A DNA stretch of 64,000 nt, taken from CAWHQZ01 sp963831645 (GTDB lineage: Bacteria; Pseudomonadota; Alphaproteobacteria; Rhizobiales; Aestuariivirgaceae). The translations under genes were made by a program, and so were the position numbers. Position 1 is the stretch's first letter; the number at the start of each line of letters is the position of its first letter. Shown here piece by piece: positions 1 to 9,280 of the stretch. The notes under the pieces are model-generated. The model was not told where the DNA came from, searched no databases, and saw only the letters and a list, made by a program, of their open reading frames with translations. Where the stretch lies: positions 124,001-188,000 of the forward strand of contig CAWHQZ010000014.1 of the NCBI GenBank assembly GCA_963831645.1. The letters run 5' to 3'.

Positions 1-6
1 CCCGCC

Positions 7-543
7 ATGACCCCGGAAGATATCGTCGACTTCTGGCGGGTCGCGGGACCTGAACGCTGGTTCACGCGGGATGCCGCCTTCGATGGCGCAATTTCCGCGC
101 GGTTCCGCAGCCTGCTCGCCGAAGCGCGCGCGGGCGCTCGCGACGGCTGGGCCGAAACGCCCGCCGGCGCCTTGGGCCTCGTCATCGTGCTCGACCAGTT
201 CTCGCGCAACATCCACCGCGGCTCGCCGCTGGCGTTCGCCGCCGACGCCCGCGCGCTGGCATTGGCCTGGCGTGTCGTGGGGCTGGGGTGGCATCATGCC
301 ATGCCGGCGCCCTCTGCCGTGTGGTTTCTCCTGCCCTTCGAGCACGCCGAGGACCTCGACGCCCAGAACCGCGCGGTGGGTCTCTTCGGCAGCCTCGGTC
401 TGGCGGAGATGGTCTGGTACGCGAAGCTCCATCGCGACGTCATCGTGCGCTTCGGCCGCTTCCCGCACCGCAACGCCATCCTGGGTAGGAGATCGACGGC
501 TGAAGAACTGGCCTTCCTCGCCGGCGGCGGCTTCGCCGGATAG
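7..543 (+). CDS. DUF924 family protein
   Basis: 178-aa protein of the DUF924 family, whose members are alpha-helical TPR-like proteins of unknown biochemical role. Family hallmarks seen are the N-terminal DIVDFW segment, DQFSRNIHRG followed by AFAADARAL in the middle, and FLLPFEHAEDLDAQNRAV near residue 110. The length is normal for the family and the frame is intact, unlike most genes in the next 20 kb. It ends 7 bases before the next gene's start, so the two are probably cotranscribed. Family assignment is firm; no function is claimed. Confidence 0.85.
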   Translation: MTPEDIVDFWRVAGPERWFTRDAAFDGAISARFRSLLAEARAGARDGWAETPAGALGLVIVLDQFSRNIHRGSPLAFAADARALALAWRVVGLGWHHAMPAPSAVWFLLPFEHAEDLDAQNRAVGLFGSLGLAEMVWYAKLHRDVIVRFGRFPHRNAILGRRSTAEELAFLAGGGFAG

Positions 544-550
544 TTCAGCC

Positions 551-955
551 ATGACCATGATCCTCTACAGCACGGTGGGCGTCAGCGATCTGAAACGGTC
601 GATCGCCTTCTACGACGCCGTTTTCTCGGTCCTGGGATATGCGAAGAGCCCCGACTGGGCGGAAGGCTGGGCAGGGTGGGGACCGGTATATGACGAGGGC
701 GTCAGCTTCTGGATCTGCAAACCGTTCGACGGCAAGGCGCTCGCCCCCGGCAACGGCGCCATGATTGCGTTCAGGGCGCGCAACGAAGGCGAGGTCGAAG
801 CCTTCCATAGAGCAGCACTCGCCCACGGCGGCAGCGATGAGGGAGGGCCCGGAACGCGCGAGTATTATGAGCCTTCCTTCTATGTCGCCTACGTGCGCGA
901 TCCCGACGGCAACAAGCTCGCCTGCGTCTACCACCGGCACGCTGGGACGCGCTGA
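551..955 (+). CDS. VOC (glyoxalase/bleomycin resistance) family protein
   Basis: 134-aa single-domain protein of the vicinal oxygen chelate fold. It opens with ILYSTVGVSDLKRSIAFYD, the usual first beta-alpha unit, and closes with YVRDPDGNKLACVYH, the usual metal-side beta strand. Members include glyoxalase I-like enzymes and resistance proteins; the substrate cannot be read from sequence. ATG 551 was chosen because it starts the recognisable domain, although the same frame is open upstream inside the DUF924 gene. Probably a two-gene operon with DUF924. Confidence 0.85.
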   Translation: MTMILYSTVGVSDLKRSIAFYDAVFSVLGYAKSPDWAEGWAGWGPVYDEGVSFWICKPFDGKALAPGNGAMIAFRARNEGEVEAFHRAALAHGGSDEGGPGTREYYEPSFYVAYVRDPDGNKLACVYHRHAGTR

Positions 956-965
956 AGCTCACCAT

Positions 966-993
966 TGAATCCCCGCTTTCGCGAGGGATGACG
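966..993. repeat. Dispersed intergenic hairpin repeat (copy a)
   Basis: Short palindrome-like element between convergent genes: ATCCCCGCTTTCGCGAGGGATGACGG. It is a diverged member of the family described at 11584, 16260, 24518 and 30604, whose flanks read GTCAT and ATCC. A role in transcription termination for the convergent genes is possible but not shown. Confidence 0.5.
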
Positions 994-1008
994 GTGGTGC
1001 GAGCGCGG

Positions 1009-2155
1009 TCACACCTTGCCGGCGTAGGTCGGAAACTCGCCCAGCTTCCGATAGCTCTCGTGGCAGCGCATCAGCTTCGCCTCATCGATCGCAACCCCGA
1101 GCCCCGGGGCCTCGATGCGTCCCCATGCGGGGCCGTCGGCGATCGGCAGCCGCTCGCTGAGGATATCGTCTTCCATGATCTGCGCGGTCTGCTGGTTGCC
1201 CAGGGCCGCGTTGGGGGCGGCGAGCATCACGTGCTGCCCGGCGGCCGCCGTCAGGCCCAGCTCGCCATGCGTATGCTTGCAGACCTGCCAGCCCTCCATG
1301 TGGCTGACGTGGTTCAACGTGTGCCAGCGCAGCAGCGAGCCGACCCAGTACTGGCTGAAACAGAGGTATTCGCCGCACCGGCTCTTGATCAGCCGATAGG
1401 CATCGGCCTCCCGCCCCAGGCCCTCGTTGACGCACAACGGCACGTCGAGGCGGGCGCGCAGCTCGAGCATGTTTTCGACCGGATCGATCCGCACCGGGGC
1501 CTCGGCGAAGTCGAGATCGAAACGGCCGTGCCACCGTTTCAGAAGACGAAGCGCCTGCGGCTTGGTCCACATCTGGTTCGACGTCGATGCGGATCTTTCC
1601 CTGCGGGCCGATTGCGTCGCGCAGGGCCTCCAGCATCGCTTCCTCTTTCGCCTCATCGATGCCGACCTTGATGTAGTAGACGCGGTAGCCCCGTTGCACG
1701 CCGTCGCGGGCCTGCCGCGCAACCTCCTCCGGGACGTCCCATTCCATGTAGTAGAAGTAGTCGACAGCATCGCGCATGGCGCCGCCGAACAGCCGGTAGA
1801 GAGGCTGCCCGCATTCCTTGCCGCACAGATCCCACATGGCCATGTCGATGCCCGCATAGGCGAAGTTGCCGGTCATCGGCTGAAAGGCCCACACGCCATG
1901 AATGCCGAGGTCGCGATGGATCGCCTCCTTGTCCCAGGGGTCGCGGCCGACGACCAGCGGCGCCATGGACTTCACCGCGCTCTCGATGCCGGCGGTATCG
2001 GCGGCGCGGGTGCATTCGCCCCAGCCGATGAGGCCGTTGTCCGCCGTGAGCTTCACCACGACATCGGTGATGCCGCCGCGATTGATGAGTGAGCTGGTCT
2101 CCACCCGCTTGTAGGGTACGCGCGCAACGAAGGTTTCGAGCCTGGTGACTTTCAT
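1009..2155 (-). pseudogene. Mandelate racemase/muconate lactonizing enzyme family protein (frameshifted)
   Basis: Enolase-superfamily protein of about 380 aa. The N-terminal capping domain (MKVTRLETFVARVPYKRVE) and first part of the barrel (AGIDMAMWDLCGKECGQPLY, then YYIKVG) lie in one frame; the rest (WTKPQALRLLKRW through FAEAP, VPLCVNEG and the C-terminus ending TYAGKV) lies in another. Removing one base at 1581 restores IDANQMW, the conserved metal-ligand strand. Members dehydrate or epimerise acid sugars and related carboxylates. The adjacent SMP-30 gene fits a sugar-acid pathway, but the substrate is unknown. The single frameshift may be a sequence error. Confidence 0.75.
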
Positions 2156-2173
2156 TTTGGGGTGAACGATCCT

Positions 2174-3115
2174 TCAACCGGCAAAGCGGGGGCGGGGCAG
2201 GCCGGGGACGGGTGCTGCGAAGGCGAAAAGACCGCCCGCCTGCGGATGGCGGGCAAGCGCTTGCGCGGTCAGCCCATGGTGCGCGGTCGTCACATAGAGC
2301 GTCTTCAGATCCTCACCGCCGAACGCGCACGAGGTGACCTGGGAAGCCGGGATCGGAACGATGCGGTCGACCGCGCCGTCGGGGGAGAACCGAGCGACGG
2401 AGTAACCTTCCCAGCGCGCGCTCCAGAGATATCCGTCGCGGTCGACGGCCGCCCCGTCGGGGGAGCCCAGATCGGTGATGGCGCTGAACGCCCGCCGGTT
2501 CGAAACGCGGCCGGCGCCGGAATCGAAATCGTAGGCGTGGATCACCTTGAGCGCGGAATCGGCCACATAGAGCGTCCTCCCGTCCGGGCTCCACACGACG
2601 CCGTTGGTGATGGTGATGCCGGCGATCTCCCGCCAGTAGGACAGATCGGCATCGATGCACCACAGAGCGCCGCTCGCCTCGGTGATCGGCAGATCCTCGC
2701 CCGCCGGTCCGAGGTTGTTCATCATCGTGCCCATCCAGAAGCGGCCGCGTGCGTCGGGGGCGCCGTCGTTGCTGCGATTGCGGGGCTGATCGGCTTCCGG
2801 CGCGATCTTGCGCTCGAGCTTGCCCGTGCTCGGGTCGAAGAAGCTGATGCCGCGCTCGGAGGCGATCAGCAGCGAGCCGTCGGCGCGCTTGGCCAGTGCG
2901 GTGATCATCTCGGGCATCGGCCAGACGTCATGGCGGCCCGATGCGGGAATGAGCCGATGCAGGCGGGACGGCATCGGCACATCGAGCCAGTAGACCGCCC
3001 GCTCGTCGGGGCACCAGAAGGCGCCTTCGCCGATCCTGTCGCGGCAATCGACGATGCAGCGAACCTCGGTCTCGAAGACGGGATAATTTGCGCCGGGTGG
3101 CGGGAGTATTGACAT
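2174..3115 (-). CDS. SMP-30/gluconolactonase/LRE family protein
   Basis: 313-aa six-bladed beta-propeller lactonase of the SMP-30/regucalcin family. Visible family signatures are the N-terminal GEGAFWCPDERAVYWLD, the metal-site region NRSNDGAPDARGRFWMGTM, ITNGVVWSPDGRTLYVADS, and GSPDGAAVDRDGYLWSA. These enzymes hydrolyse sugar-acid lactones with a divalent metal. It lies 18 bases upstream of the enolase-superfamily gene on the same strand, so lactone opening followed by dehydration or isomerisation of the acid is plausible. The gene is intact. Its start is divergent from the ABC transporter operon across about 100 bp. Confidence 0.88.
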   Translation of the reverse strand: MSILPPPGANYPVFETEVRCIVDCRDRIGEGAFWCPDERAVYWLDVPMPSRLHRLIPASGRHDVWPMPEMITALAKRADGSLLIASERGISFFDPSTGKLERKIAPEADQPRNRSNDGAPDARGRFWMGTMMNNLGPAGEDLPITEASGALWCIDADLSYWREIAGITITNGVVWSPDGRTLYVADSALKVIHAYDFDSGAGRVSNRRAFSAITDLGSPDGAAVDRDGYLWSARWEGYSVARFSPDGAVDRIVPIPASQVTSCAFGGEDLKTLYVTTAHHGLTAQALARHPQAGGLFAFAAPVPGLPRPRFAG

Positions 3116-3214
3116 ATCATGCTACGAATGCATCGTTTGTGGTGGTGGGTGCAAGCTTTCCTTGGCCGCTCACCATCACCGCCGCGTCTCGAAACGTTAA
3201 TGCTGTAATCGCCT

Positions 3215-4333
3215 ATGCTCGATCGGGCCATGCCCGGCCTGTCTTCCGCGGCCGGCGACGTTTCTCGCCCCGATGACGGGACCGGCCGGATTCCCCTGCT
3301 TCGCCTGCGCGGTCTCTCGAAGGTCTTCGGCGCCACGGCCGCCGTCGAACCCCTCGATCTCGACATCTATCCGCGCGACTTCGTCGCCATGCTCGGGCCG
3401 TCGGGCTGCGGGAAGACGACGCTCTTGCGCATGATCGGCGGCTTCGTCGCGCCGACGACGGGCACGATCGAGATCGCCGGCGCCGATGTCACCGGCCTCG
3501 GGCCGGAAAAGCGCCCGACCAACATGGTGTTCCAGGGCTATGGGCTCTTCCCGCACATGAACGTCGCCCAGAACATCGGCTACGGCCTGCGTCTGCAGAA
3601 GATGCCGAAGGACGAGATCGAGGCGCGGGTGAACGGGGCGATCGCGCTCGTGCAGCTGGCCGACCTCGCCCGGCGCGGCACCGAGCAGCTGTCGGGCGGC
3701 CAGCAGCAGCGCGTGGCGCTTGCCGCGCGCGCTGGTCATGCGGCCGAAGGTGCTGCTGCTCGACGAGCCGCTGGCGGCCCTCGACCTCAAGCTCCGCCAG
3801 GCGATGCAGGAGGAGCTGAGGCGCATTCATCACGAGATCGGCGGCACGTTCGTGTTCGTCACCCACGACCAGCGCGAAGCGCTGGCGCTCGCCAACCGCA
3901 TCGCCGTCATGCGCGAGGGCCGGCTCGAGCAGGTGGGTACCGCCCAGGAGATCTACGACAGGCCGAAGACGCGCTTCGTGTCGACCTTCATCGGCGAGGC
4001 CAATCTGCTGCCCGGCCGGCGCAGTCGGCGGCACGGTCAGGCTCGCTGCCGGGCCGCACTTCGCCGATGCCGGCCCGGACGAGCGAGATTTCGCTGGTCG
4101 TCCGGCCGGAAAACCTGGTGGCGCTCGGACCGGACGATACCGCAGAGGTGACGCTCGATGGCGAGATCCGCGACATCGTCTACCTCGGGTCGCATGTGAA
4201 GTACCGCGTCGCGGTTCCCGGCGGCAAGGACATGATCGTGCATGTGCGCCCGGACCGGGCACAGGATCACAACATCGGCGAGCCGATGCGCATCGGCTGG
4301 CAGCGCCGCCATCACCGGATCGTCAGCGCATGA
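3215..4333 (+). pseudogene. ABC transporter ATP-binding protein, PotA/spermidine-putrescine type (frameshifted)
   Basis: Importer ATPase: Walker A GPSGCGKTTLL, Q-loop MVFQGYGLFPHM, signature LSGGQQQRVAL, Walker B VLLLDEPLAALDLKL, switch VFVTHDQREALALA, and a C-terminal TOBE-type regulatory region (VRPENLVALG, YLGSHVKYRVAVPGG). The coding frame moves one step three times: after RVAL near 3723, near 4010-4030, and before SEISLVVRPE near 4075. Each step fits one inserted base. Without these, a protein of about 370 aa results, normal for PotA/FbpC-type ATPases. It begins the operon with binding protein and permeases downstream. Either a recent pseudogene or sequence errors. Confidence 0.78.
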
Positions 4334-4431
4334 CCGCCACCTCGGACCATGACCTCTCCGACGCATCGCGGAAGAGGGTACGTTCAATCCGGCAGCCAGG
4401 GCCGCATCCTGGCCAATCAGGAGAGGAAACG

Positions 4432-5558
4432 ATGATCAAGCACAGGACACCCTTCATGACTGCGCCACTGTCGCGGCGCACCGCGCTGAAAGCCGGCGTC
4501 GCCGCCGCGGCGGCGGCGGCCGTCCTCATGCCGGCCACGGGCTACGGCGCCACCACCGTCACCTTCCTCGGCTGGCAGGGCTATGACGATCCGATCACCT
4601 TCGACGATTTCACCAAGACGAAGGACATCACCCTCAACACCACCTATATCGGCAACAACGACGAGATCATCACCAAGCTGCGCTCGGGCGGCATCGGCCA
4701 GATCGATATCGTCACCCCGTACATGGGCTACATCCCGCTGCTCGCCAAGCTCGACATCATCCAGCCGATCGACACGGCGCGGGTGCCCAATCTCGAGAAG
4801 ATGCTGCCGCTGTTCCGCAACGACCCGAATGTCAACGTCGACGGCAAGCTCTATGGCGTGCCCTTCACCTGGGGCTCGGGGCCGATGATGTACGATCCCG
4901 CCGTCATCCCCACCGCGCCGTCCTCGTGGAAGGACCTGCTCAAGCCGGAATACACCGGCAAGGTCGGCATGATGGACGATCCGCTCGGCAACATGATGCT
5001 GGCGGCGCTCATCGCCACCGACGCCAAGGTGCCGACCCAGCTGACGCCGGCCCAGCTCGAGCAGGCCATCGACTTCCTGATTGCGGTGAAGAAGCAGTCG
5101 CGCGCCGTGACGGTCAGCTGGGGCGACCTCGCCGACGCCATGGCGCGCGGCGACGTGGCGCGTCACCTTCAGCGGCTGGGAGACGATCCAGAAGTTCGCC
5201 GCCGACAAGGGCAAGAAGATCGCCTACACCTATCCCTCCGAAGGCACCTTCGCCTGGCTCGACAATTATTGCATCGCCAAGGACGCGCCCAACCTCGATG
5301 CGGCCTACGAGATCTGCAACCGGGTGATCGACGTGGCGCCCCAGAAGCGGCTCGCCGAGAACGCCATCCAGGCCATCGTCAACACCGAAGCGATCGCCGC
5401 CCTCGATCCGGCCGATCAAGGCGCTCTACCCCTATGATTCGATCGAGGACTTCGGCAAGAAGGCGGGCTTCTTCGCCTTCCCGCCGACCGAGCCAGATGG
5501 AACCCATGCGACCTTCAGCGACTGGCTGAAGGCCTATGAGCGTTTCAAGACCGCGTAG
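4432..5558 (+). pseudogene. ABC transporter substrate-binding protein, PotD-like, Tat-exported (frameshifted)
   Basis: Periplasmic binding protein of the spermidine/putrescine (PotD) class. ATG 4432 follows a good AGGAGAGG ribosome site. The N-terminus has a twin-arginine signal, SRRTALKAG followed by an alanine-rich hydrophobic stretch. The mature part has VTFLGWQGYDDP, typical loops such as GVPFTWGSGPMMYDP and SWKDLLKPEYTGKVGMMDD, and, in the next frame, FAWLDNYCIAKDAPN. Frame changes occur near 5160 (restores GDVAVTFSGWETIQ) and at 5412 (restores IKALYPYDSIEDFG), ending ERFKTA at 5558. Probable ligands are polyamines, betaines or other methylated amines, given the neighbours. Confidence 0.78.
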
Positions 5559-6818
5559 TATTTTCCCTCCCCCTTGGGGGATGCCACTGATCCTGCTCCA
5601 TGCGGAGCACGGGGAAGGTGGCATTTGCGAAGCAACTGACGGATGGGGACTTTGATGCGGCGGAGGAAGCCGGCATCGCGACACGCGCCAGTCGCGGCGC
5701 GCGAGCATCGCCAGTTCGGGCGGAGAAGGAGAGAAGTGGCGAGATTGTCGGCATGGCGATTTCTATTTCAAGATCGACCACACCCTCGATGCGCCAAGCG
5801 CAGCTTATAGAGAGCGACGATCCGGCTGGCGTCTTCGGCGGTATGTACCTCTTGGCTAGTGTAGAGACGCCAGCAGATCGCCGCTTTGGGATCGGGGGGA
5901 TTGATCTCCCGCACCTCCACCAGGGTAAGATCGAGATACTCGGGCCTTGCCGGGTCCGGTTTGCTGTTACGCGGTCGCTTGATGCATACATTCCCGGCCT
6001 TGATTGCGACCACCGCCGTGCGTGTTTTGCTGCCAGGGCCTGGGATCGGAACGCTGAGCGTGTGCTGTTTGAGAACTTTGGCTTTTTCGAGCGCTTCAAA
6101 GACCCGGGCGCCATCCTCAAGCATTCGGTTCTGGGCAACCCGCACGATCTGGTGAACGTGCGCAGGACGGCGGACGAAATGTTCATAGATGTCGCCCTCA
6201 CGATCCGAGATCGAAGTCACCGAAGCCGCCTGAGCGAGCACTGTTTCGGCTGCGGTACAGCCGTCGAGCCAGCGCATCAATTCTTTGTCCTCGATCGTTC
6301 GCATCCGCCGCGCCGTGGCGGGCGTTTGCGATCGCGTGCAGATGTCCATGCCGACCAGGCCGATGACGGCCTCATCCTCGACATCGACGGCGATCGCCGC
6401 ATGAATGAAATAGCCCGGATCCCGGCCGTTGCCGGCCGGACCGAAGCCGCGCCGCCGGCCGGAACGACCGGCAAAATTGATCTCTGTCGTGTCCTGGATG
6501 GCAACGATGTGGCGCCCGGCACTCTGTTCGGCGGTGCGCGCCGCCAGCGTTCCCACGATCGTATCCGGCGACACGTAGGGCGAGGACAAAAAGCGGTGCA
6601 CCGCAATCTCCCCCGCCCGATTCTCCCCGAGCTTGCGCACGACCAGCGAGCCGGTCGATGCTACCCGCTCCATCAGCCATTCTCCGCGCGCCTCCGTACG
6701 AACATCCCCGATCGCCAATGGCATGACACCCTCCAACCGCATGGTCAGAGCTTTGAATTATGTTCCACTATCCTTGGGAATCACTTCCCTGCACGCCGTA
6801 GCCCACAAGGGGGAGGGG
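5559..6818. mobile_element. IS4-type insertion region between binding-protein and permease genes
   Basis: About 1.2 kb separates the binding protein from its permeases and holds an opposite-strand transposase. The outer edges carry matching inverted segments: CCCTCCCCCTTGGGGG at 5565-5580 and, inverted, CCCACAAGGGGGAGGGG at 6803-6819. This suggests insertion into, or flanking by, a palindromic intergenic repeat. The 5600-5790 stretch (GTGGCATTTGCGAAGCAACT and onward) resembles a REP-like intergenic element rather than transposase. Exact element ends and target duplication could not be defined by eye. Confidence 0.5.
5790..6742 (-). pseudogene. IS4 family transposase, C-terminally truncated
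   Basis: DDE transposase of the IS4 type. N-terminus contains PLAIGDVRTEARGEWLMERV and FLSSPYVSPDTIVGTLAART; the first catalytic Asp lies in IVAIQDTTEINF and the second region in SDREGDIYEHF. The conserved YREK-like segment appears as IVALYKLR followed by WRIE. One extra T near 5796 shifts the frame right at CGC-TGG, and after WRIE the expected C-terminal domain (FKLAA, QLV-type segments) is absent, replaced by unrelated sequence. The enzyme is therefore dead here. Its presence separates the ABC binding protein from its permeases. Confidence 0.8.
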
Positions 6819-6819
6819 A

Positions 6820-7656
6820 TCGGAAGCCTGCCCTATGTCCTCACCCTGCCGTCGGGGATCATCTTCTTCGCCACCTTCGTGGCGCCGTTCCTCTACTTCT
6901 TCGTCATCAGCTTCTGGATCGTCGATTTCTTCGCCCTGACGCCGGCGGCGACGCTCGCCAACTACCGCGAGATCTGGGACAAATATGTGCCGGTCGCGGT
7001 CTACACCGTCGTGCTGTCGACGGCGACCGCGGTGCTCACCGTCGTCATCGGCTTCCTCTACGCCTTCATCGCCCGCTTCAAGCTGCCCGCGCTGGGCGGA
7101 CATGCTGCTGTTCGTCGTGCTGATCACCCTGTTCGGCGGCTATCTGATGAAGATCTATGCCTGGAAGACCATTCTCGGCAACGAAGGCGTGCTCAACACG
7201 GCGCTCATGGCAGCGGGCCTCATCGACCACGCCGATCAGCGCGCTGCTCTACAGCCCCGGCGCCGTCGTCGTCACGCTGCTCCACTTCGCGCTGCCCTTC
7301 GCGGTGCTGCCCATCTACGCCGCCATGCGCGGCATCAAGGACATCGAGATCGAGGTGGCGCGCGACCTCGGCGCCTCGCCGCTCGAGACGTTTTCGACCA
7401 TCATCGTGCCGCGCTGCCGGGCCGGCATCGTCACCGCTTTCAGCTTCTCGTTCCTGATCACCGCCGGCGACTACGTCACGCCGATGCTGGTCGGCGGCAA
7501 GCAGACGATGATCGGCAATCTCATCGCGCCGCAGTTCGGCTCGATGTTCAACTGGCCGCTGGGAGCCGGCCATGTCGTTCGTCATGCTGGCCGCCTCGGT
7601 CGCTGGTGATCTGGCTGTTCAGCCGGCCATGGCTGCGCTGGTGGTGCCGGATATGA
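6820..7656 (+). pseudogene. ABC transporter permease, PotB-like (frameshifted)
   Basis: Inner-membrane permease of the spermidine/putrescine family. Hydrophobic segments include the first helix IIFFATFVAPFLYFFVIS and VVLSTATAVLTVVIGFLYAF; the ATPase-contact EAA loop reads IEIEVARDLGASPLETF with VPRCRAGIV. The coding path uses several frames: changes near 7096 (restores LADMLLFVVLI), 7232 (ISALLYSPGAV), 7566 (AMSFVMLAA) and 7600 (LVIWLFSRP). Each fits one inserted base just before a CG. It ends RWWCRI with TGA 7654-7656, overlapping the next ATG. The true start is uncertain because the IS-region border lies just upstream. Confidence 0.75.
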
Positions 7657-8437
7657 GCGCGCTTCTCCACTGCGTCTGGCGGCTATCGCTGGCCGTCGCG
7701 CTCGTCGTTCTTCCTGCTGTCGCCGATCGTGCTGCTGGTGGTGTTCTCGTTCACCTCGCGCGGGCTCACCAACTTTCCCGATCGAAAGCCTGTCGCTGCG
7801 CTGGTGGGCGGAGATGCTGGCGCATCGCCAGTTCTGGCCGGCGTTCCGCAACAGCATGGTCATCGGGCTCAGCGTCGGGGCGATCTCGGCGATCGTCGGC
7901 ACCATGGCGGCAATCGGGCTCGTGGCGCTTGCCGCCGCGGCGCGCCTCGCTCACCATGGCGTGTCCTGACCCTGCCGGTGATGCTGCCGCCTCTGGTGCT
8001 CGCCGTGGCGCTCCTGTCCTTCTTCGTCAGCCTCGGCCTCAAGCTCGGCCTGCTCACCGTCATCATCAGCCACGTGCTGTTCACCCAGCCCTTCGTCATC
8101 CTGATCGTCCATGCGCGCATGGCCAATTTCGACTTTCGCATCGTCGAAAGCGCGCGCGATCTGGGCGCGAGCCCGCTCGACCGCCTTTCTCACAGTGACC
8201 CTGCCGATCATCCGGCCGATCGTCATCGGCGCGGCGCTGATCGCCATGGCGTTGTCGATCGACGATTTCGTCATCACCTTCTTCACCATCGGCAGCGGCA
8301 ACACGCTGCCGACGCTCGTCTGGGGAATGATCCGCACCGGCCTGACGCCCGCCGTCAACGCCATCGGCACGCTGATCCTGCTGCTCACCATCGGCTCGAG
8401 CATGATCGCGCTGCGGCTGACACGCTATCGCGGCTGA
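7653..8437 (+). pseudogene. ABC transporter permease, PotC-like (frameshifted)
   Basis: Second permease of the importer, starting at ATG 7653 in an ATGA overlap with the first. Recognisable segments are LLVVFSFTSRGLTNFP, LRWWAEMLAH, SVGAISAIVGTMAA, the helix LTLPVMLPPLVLAVALL, the EAA loop VESARDLGASPLD followed by TLPIIRPIVIGAAL, and DDFVITFFTIGSGNTLP. These lie in successive frames with changes near 7705, 7790, 7940, 7961 and 8184. Length after repair is about 260 aa, normal for PotC. ATPase, binding protein, PotB-like and PotC-like genes make a complete importer if frameshifts are discounted. Confidence 0.75.
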
Positions 8438-8453
8438 AACGGGAGGATAACGC

Positions 8454-9268
8454 ATGGATCGGCTGGCGGGAAAGGTGGCGCTGATCACCGGCGGCGCCTC
8501 GGGCATCGGCAGGGCGGGCTGCGAGCGGATGGCTCAGGAAGGCGCCGCGGTGGTCGTGGCCGACCTCGATGCCGACGGCGCGTGCCGTCCGTCGCCAAGG
8601 CGATCGAGGCAGGCGGGCACGCCGCACTCGCCGTGCCACGTCGACGTGCGCGACGGCGCCTCGGTGCAGGGCAATGGTCGCGGCCTCCATCGCCGCGCTT
8701 CGGCCGGATCGACGTGCTCTTCCACAACGCCGTCTCGGTGCCGCTGGTCAACAATCGCGACCGCCGCATCACCGAATTGCCGGAGGAGACCTGGCACGCA
8801 GATCGTCGATCTGGTGCTCAACGGCACCTTCCTCACCGCCAAATACGTCGCGCAGCACATGCTGACGCGGCGGAGCGGGCTCGATCATCCTCACCGCCAC
8901 CGTCGATGCGCTGATCGGCACAGGCCGGGCATCGACGCCTATACCGCCGCCAAGGGCGGCGTCGTGGCGCTGACGCGCTCCATGGCGGCCGGCCTCTCGC
9001 CCGAAGGCGTGCGCGTCAATGCGATCTGCCCGGGCTTCGTCGCGACGCCGCACCAGAGCGGTGTTCATGGACGATCCGGTCCGAGCGGGAGACGATCGAG
9101 CGCATGCACCTCATGGGCATCATGGAGCCCTGAGGACATCGCCGCCTTCGCGGTCTTTCTCGCGTCCGACGAGGCACGCCGCATCACCGGCGGCATCCAC
9201 ACCGCCGATTCCGGCTACACGGCCTTCAAGAGCCACGATCGATCTCGACAGCCGTCTTCCGCAGGTAG
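8454..9268 (+). pseudogene. SDR family NAD(P)-dependent oxidoreductase (frameshifted)
   Basis: Classical short-chain dehydrogenase. The cofactor motif is GKVALITGGASGIGRAG; the acidic residue after strand 2 (VVVADLDAD) favours NAD. Further motifs are DVLFHNAVSV (the NNAG region), the YxxxK pair in DAYTAAKGGVVALTRS, VRVNAICPGFVATP, and the C-terminal ASDEARRITGGIHTADSGYTAF. At least eight one-base frame changes lie between 8580 and 9130. The likely stop is TAG 9266-9268 with the next gene's ATG at 9281. As part of the importer operon it may oxidise an alcohol or aldehyde intermediate; the substrate is unknown. Confidence 0.72.
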
Positions 9269-9280
9269 GCGGATGCATTC

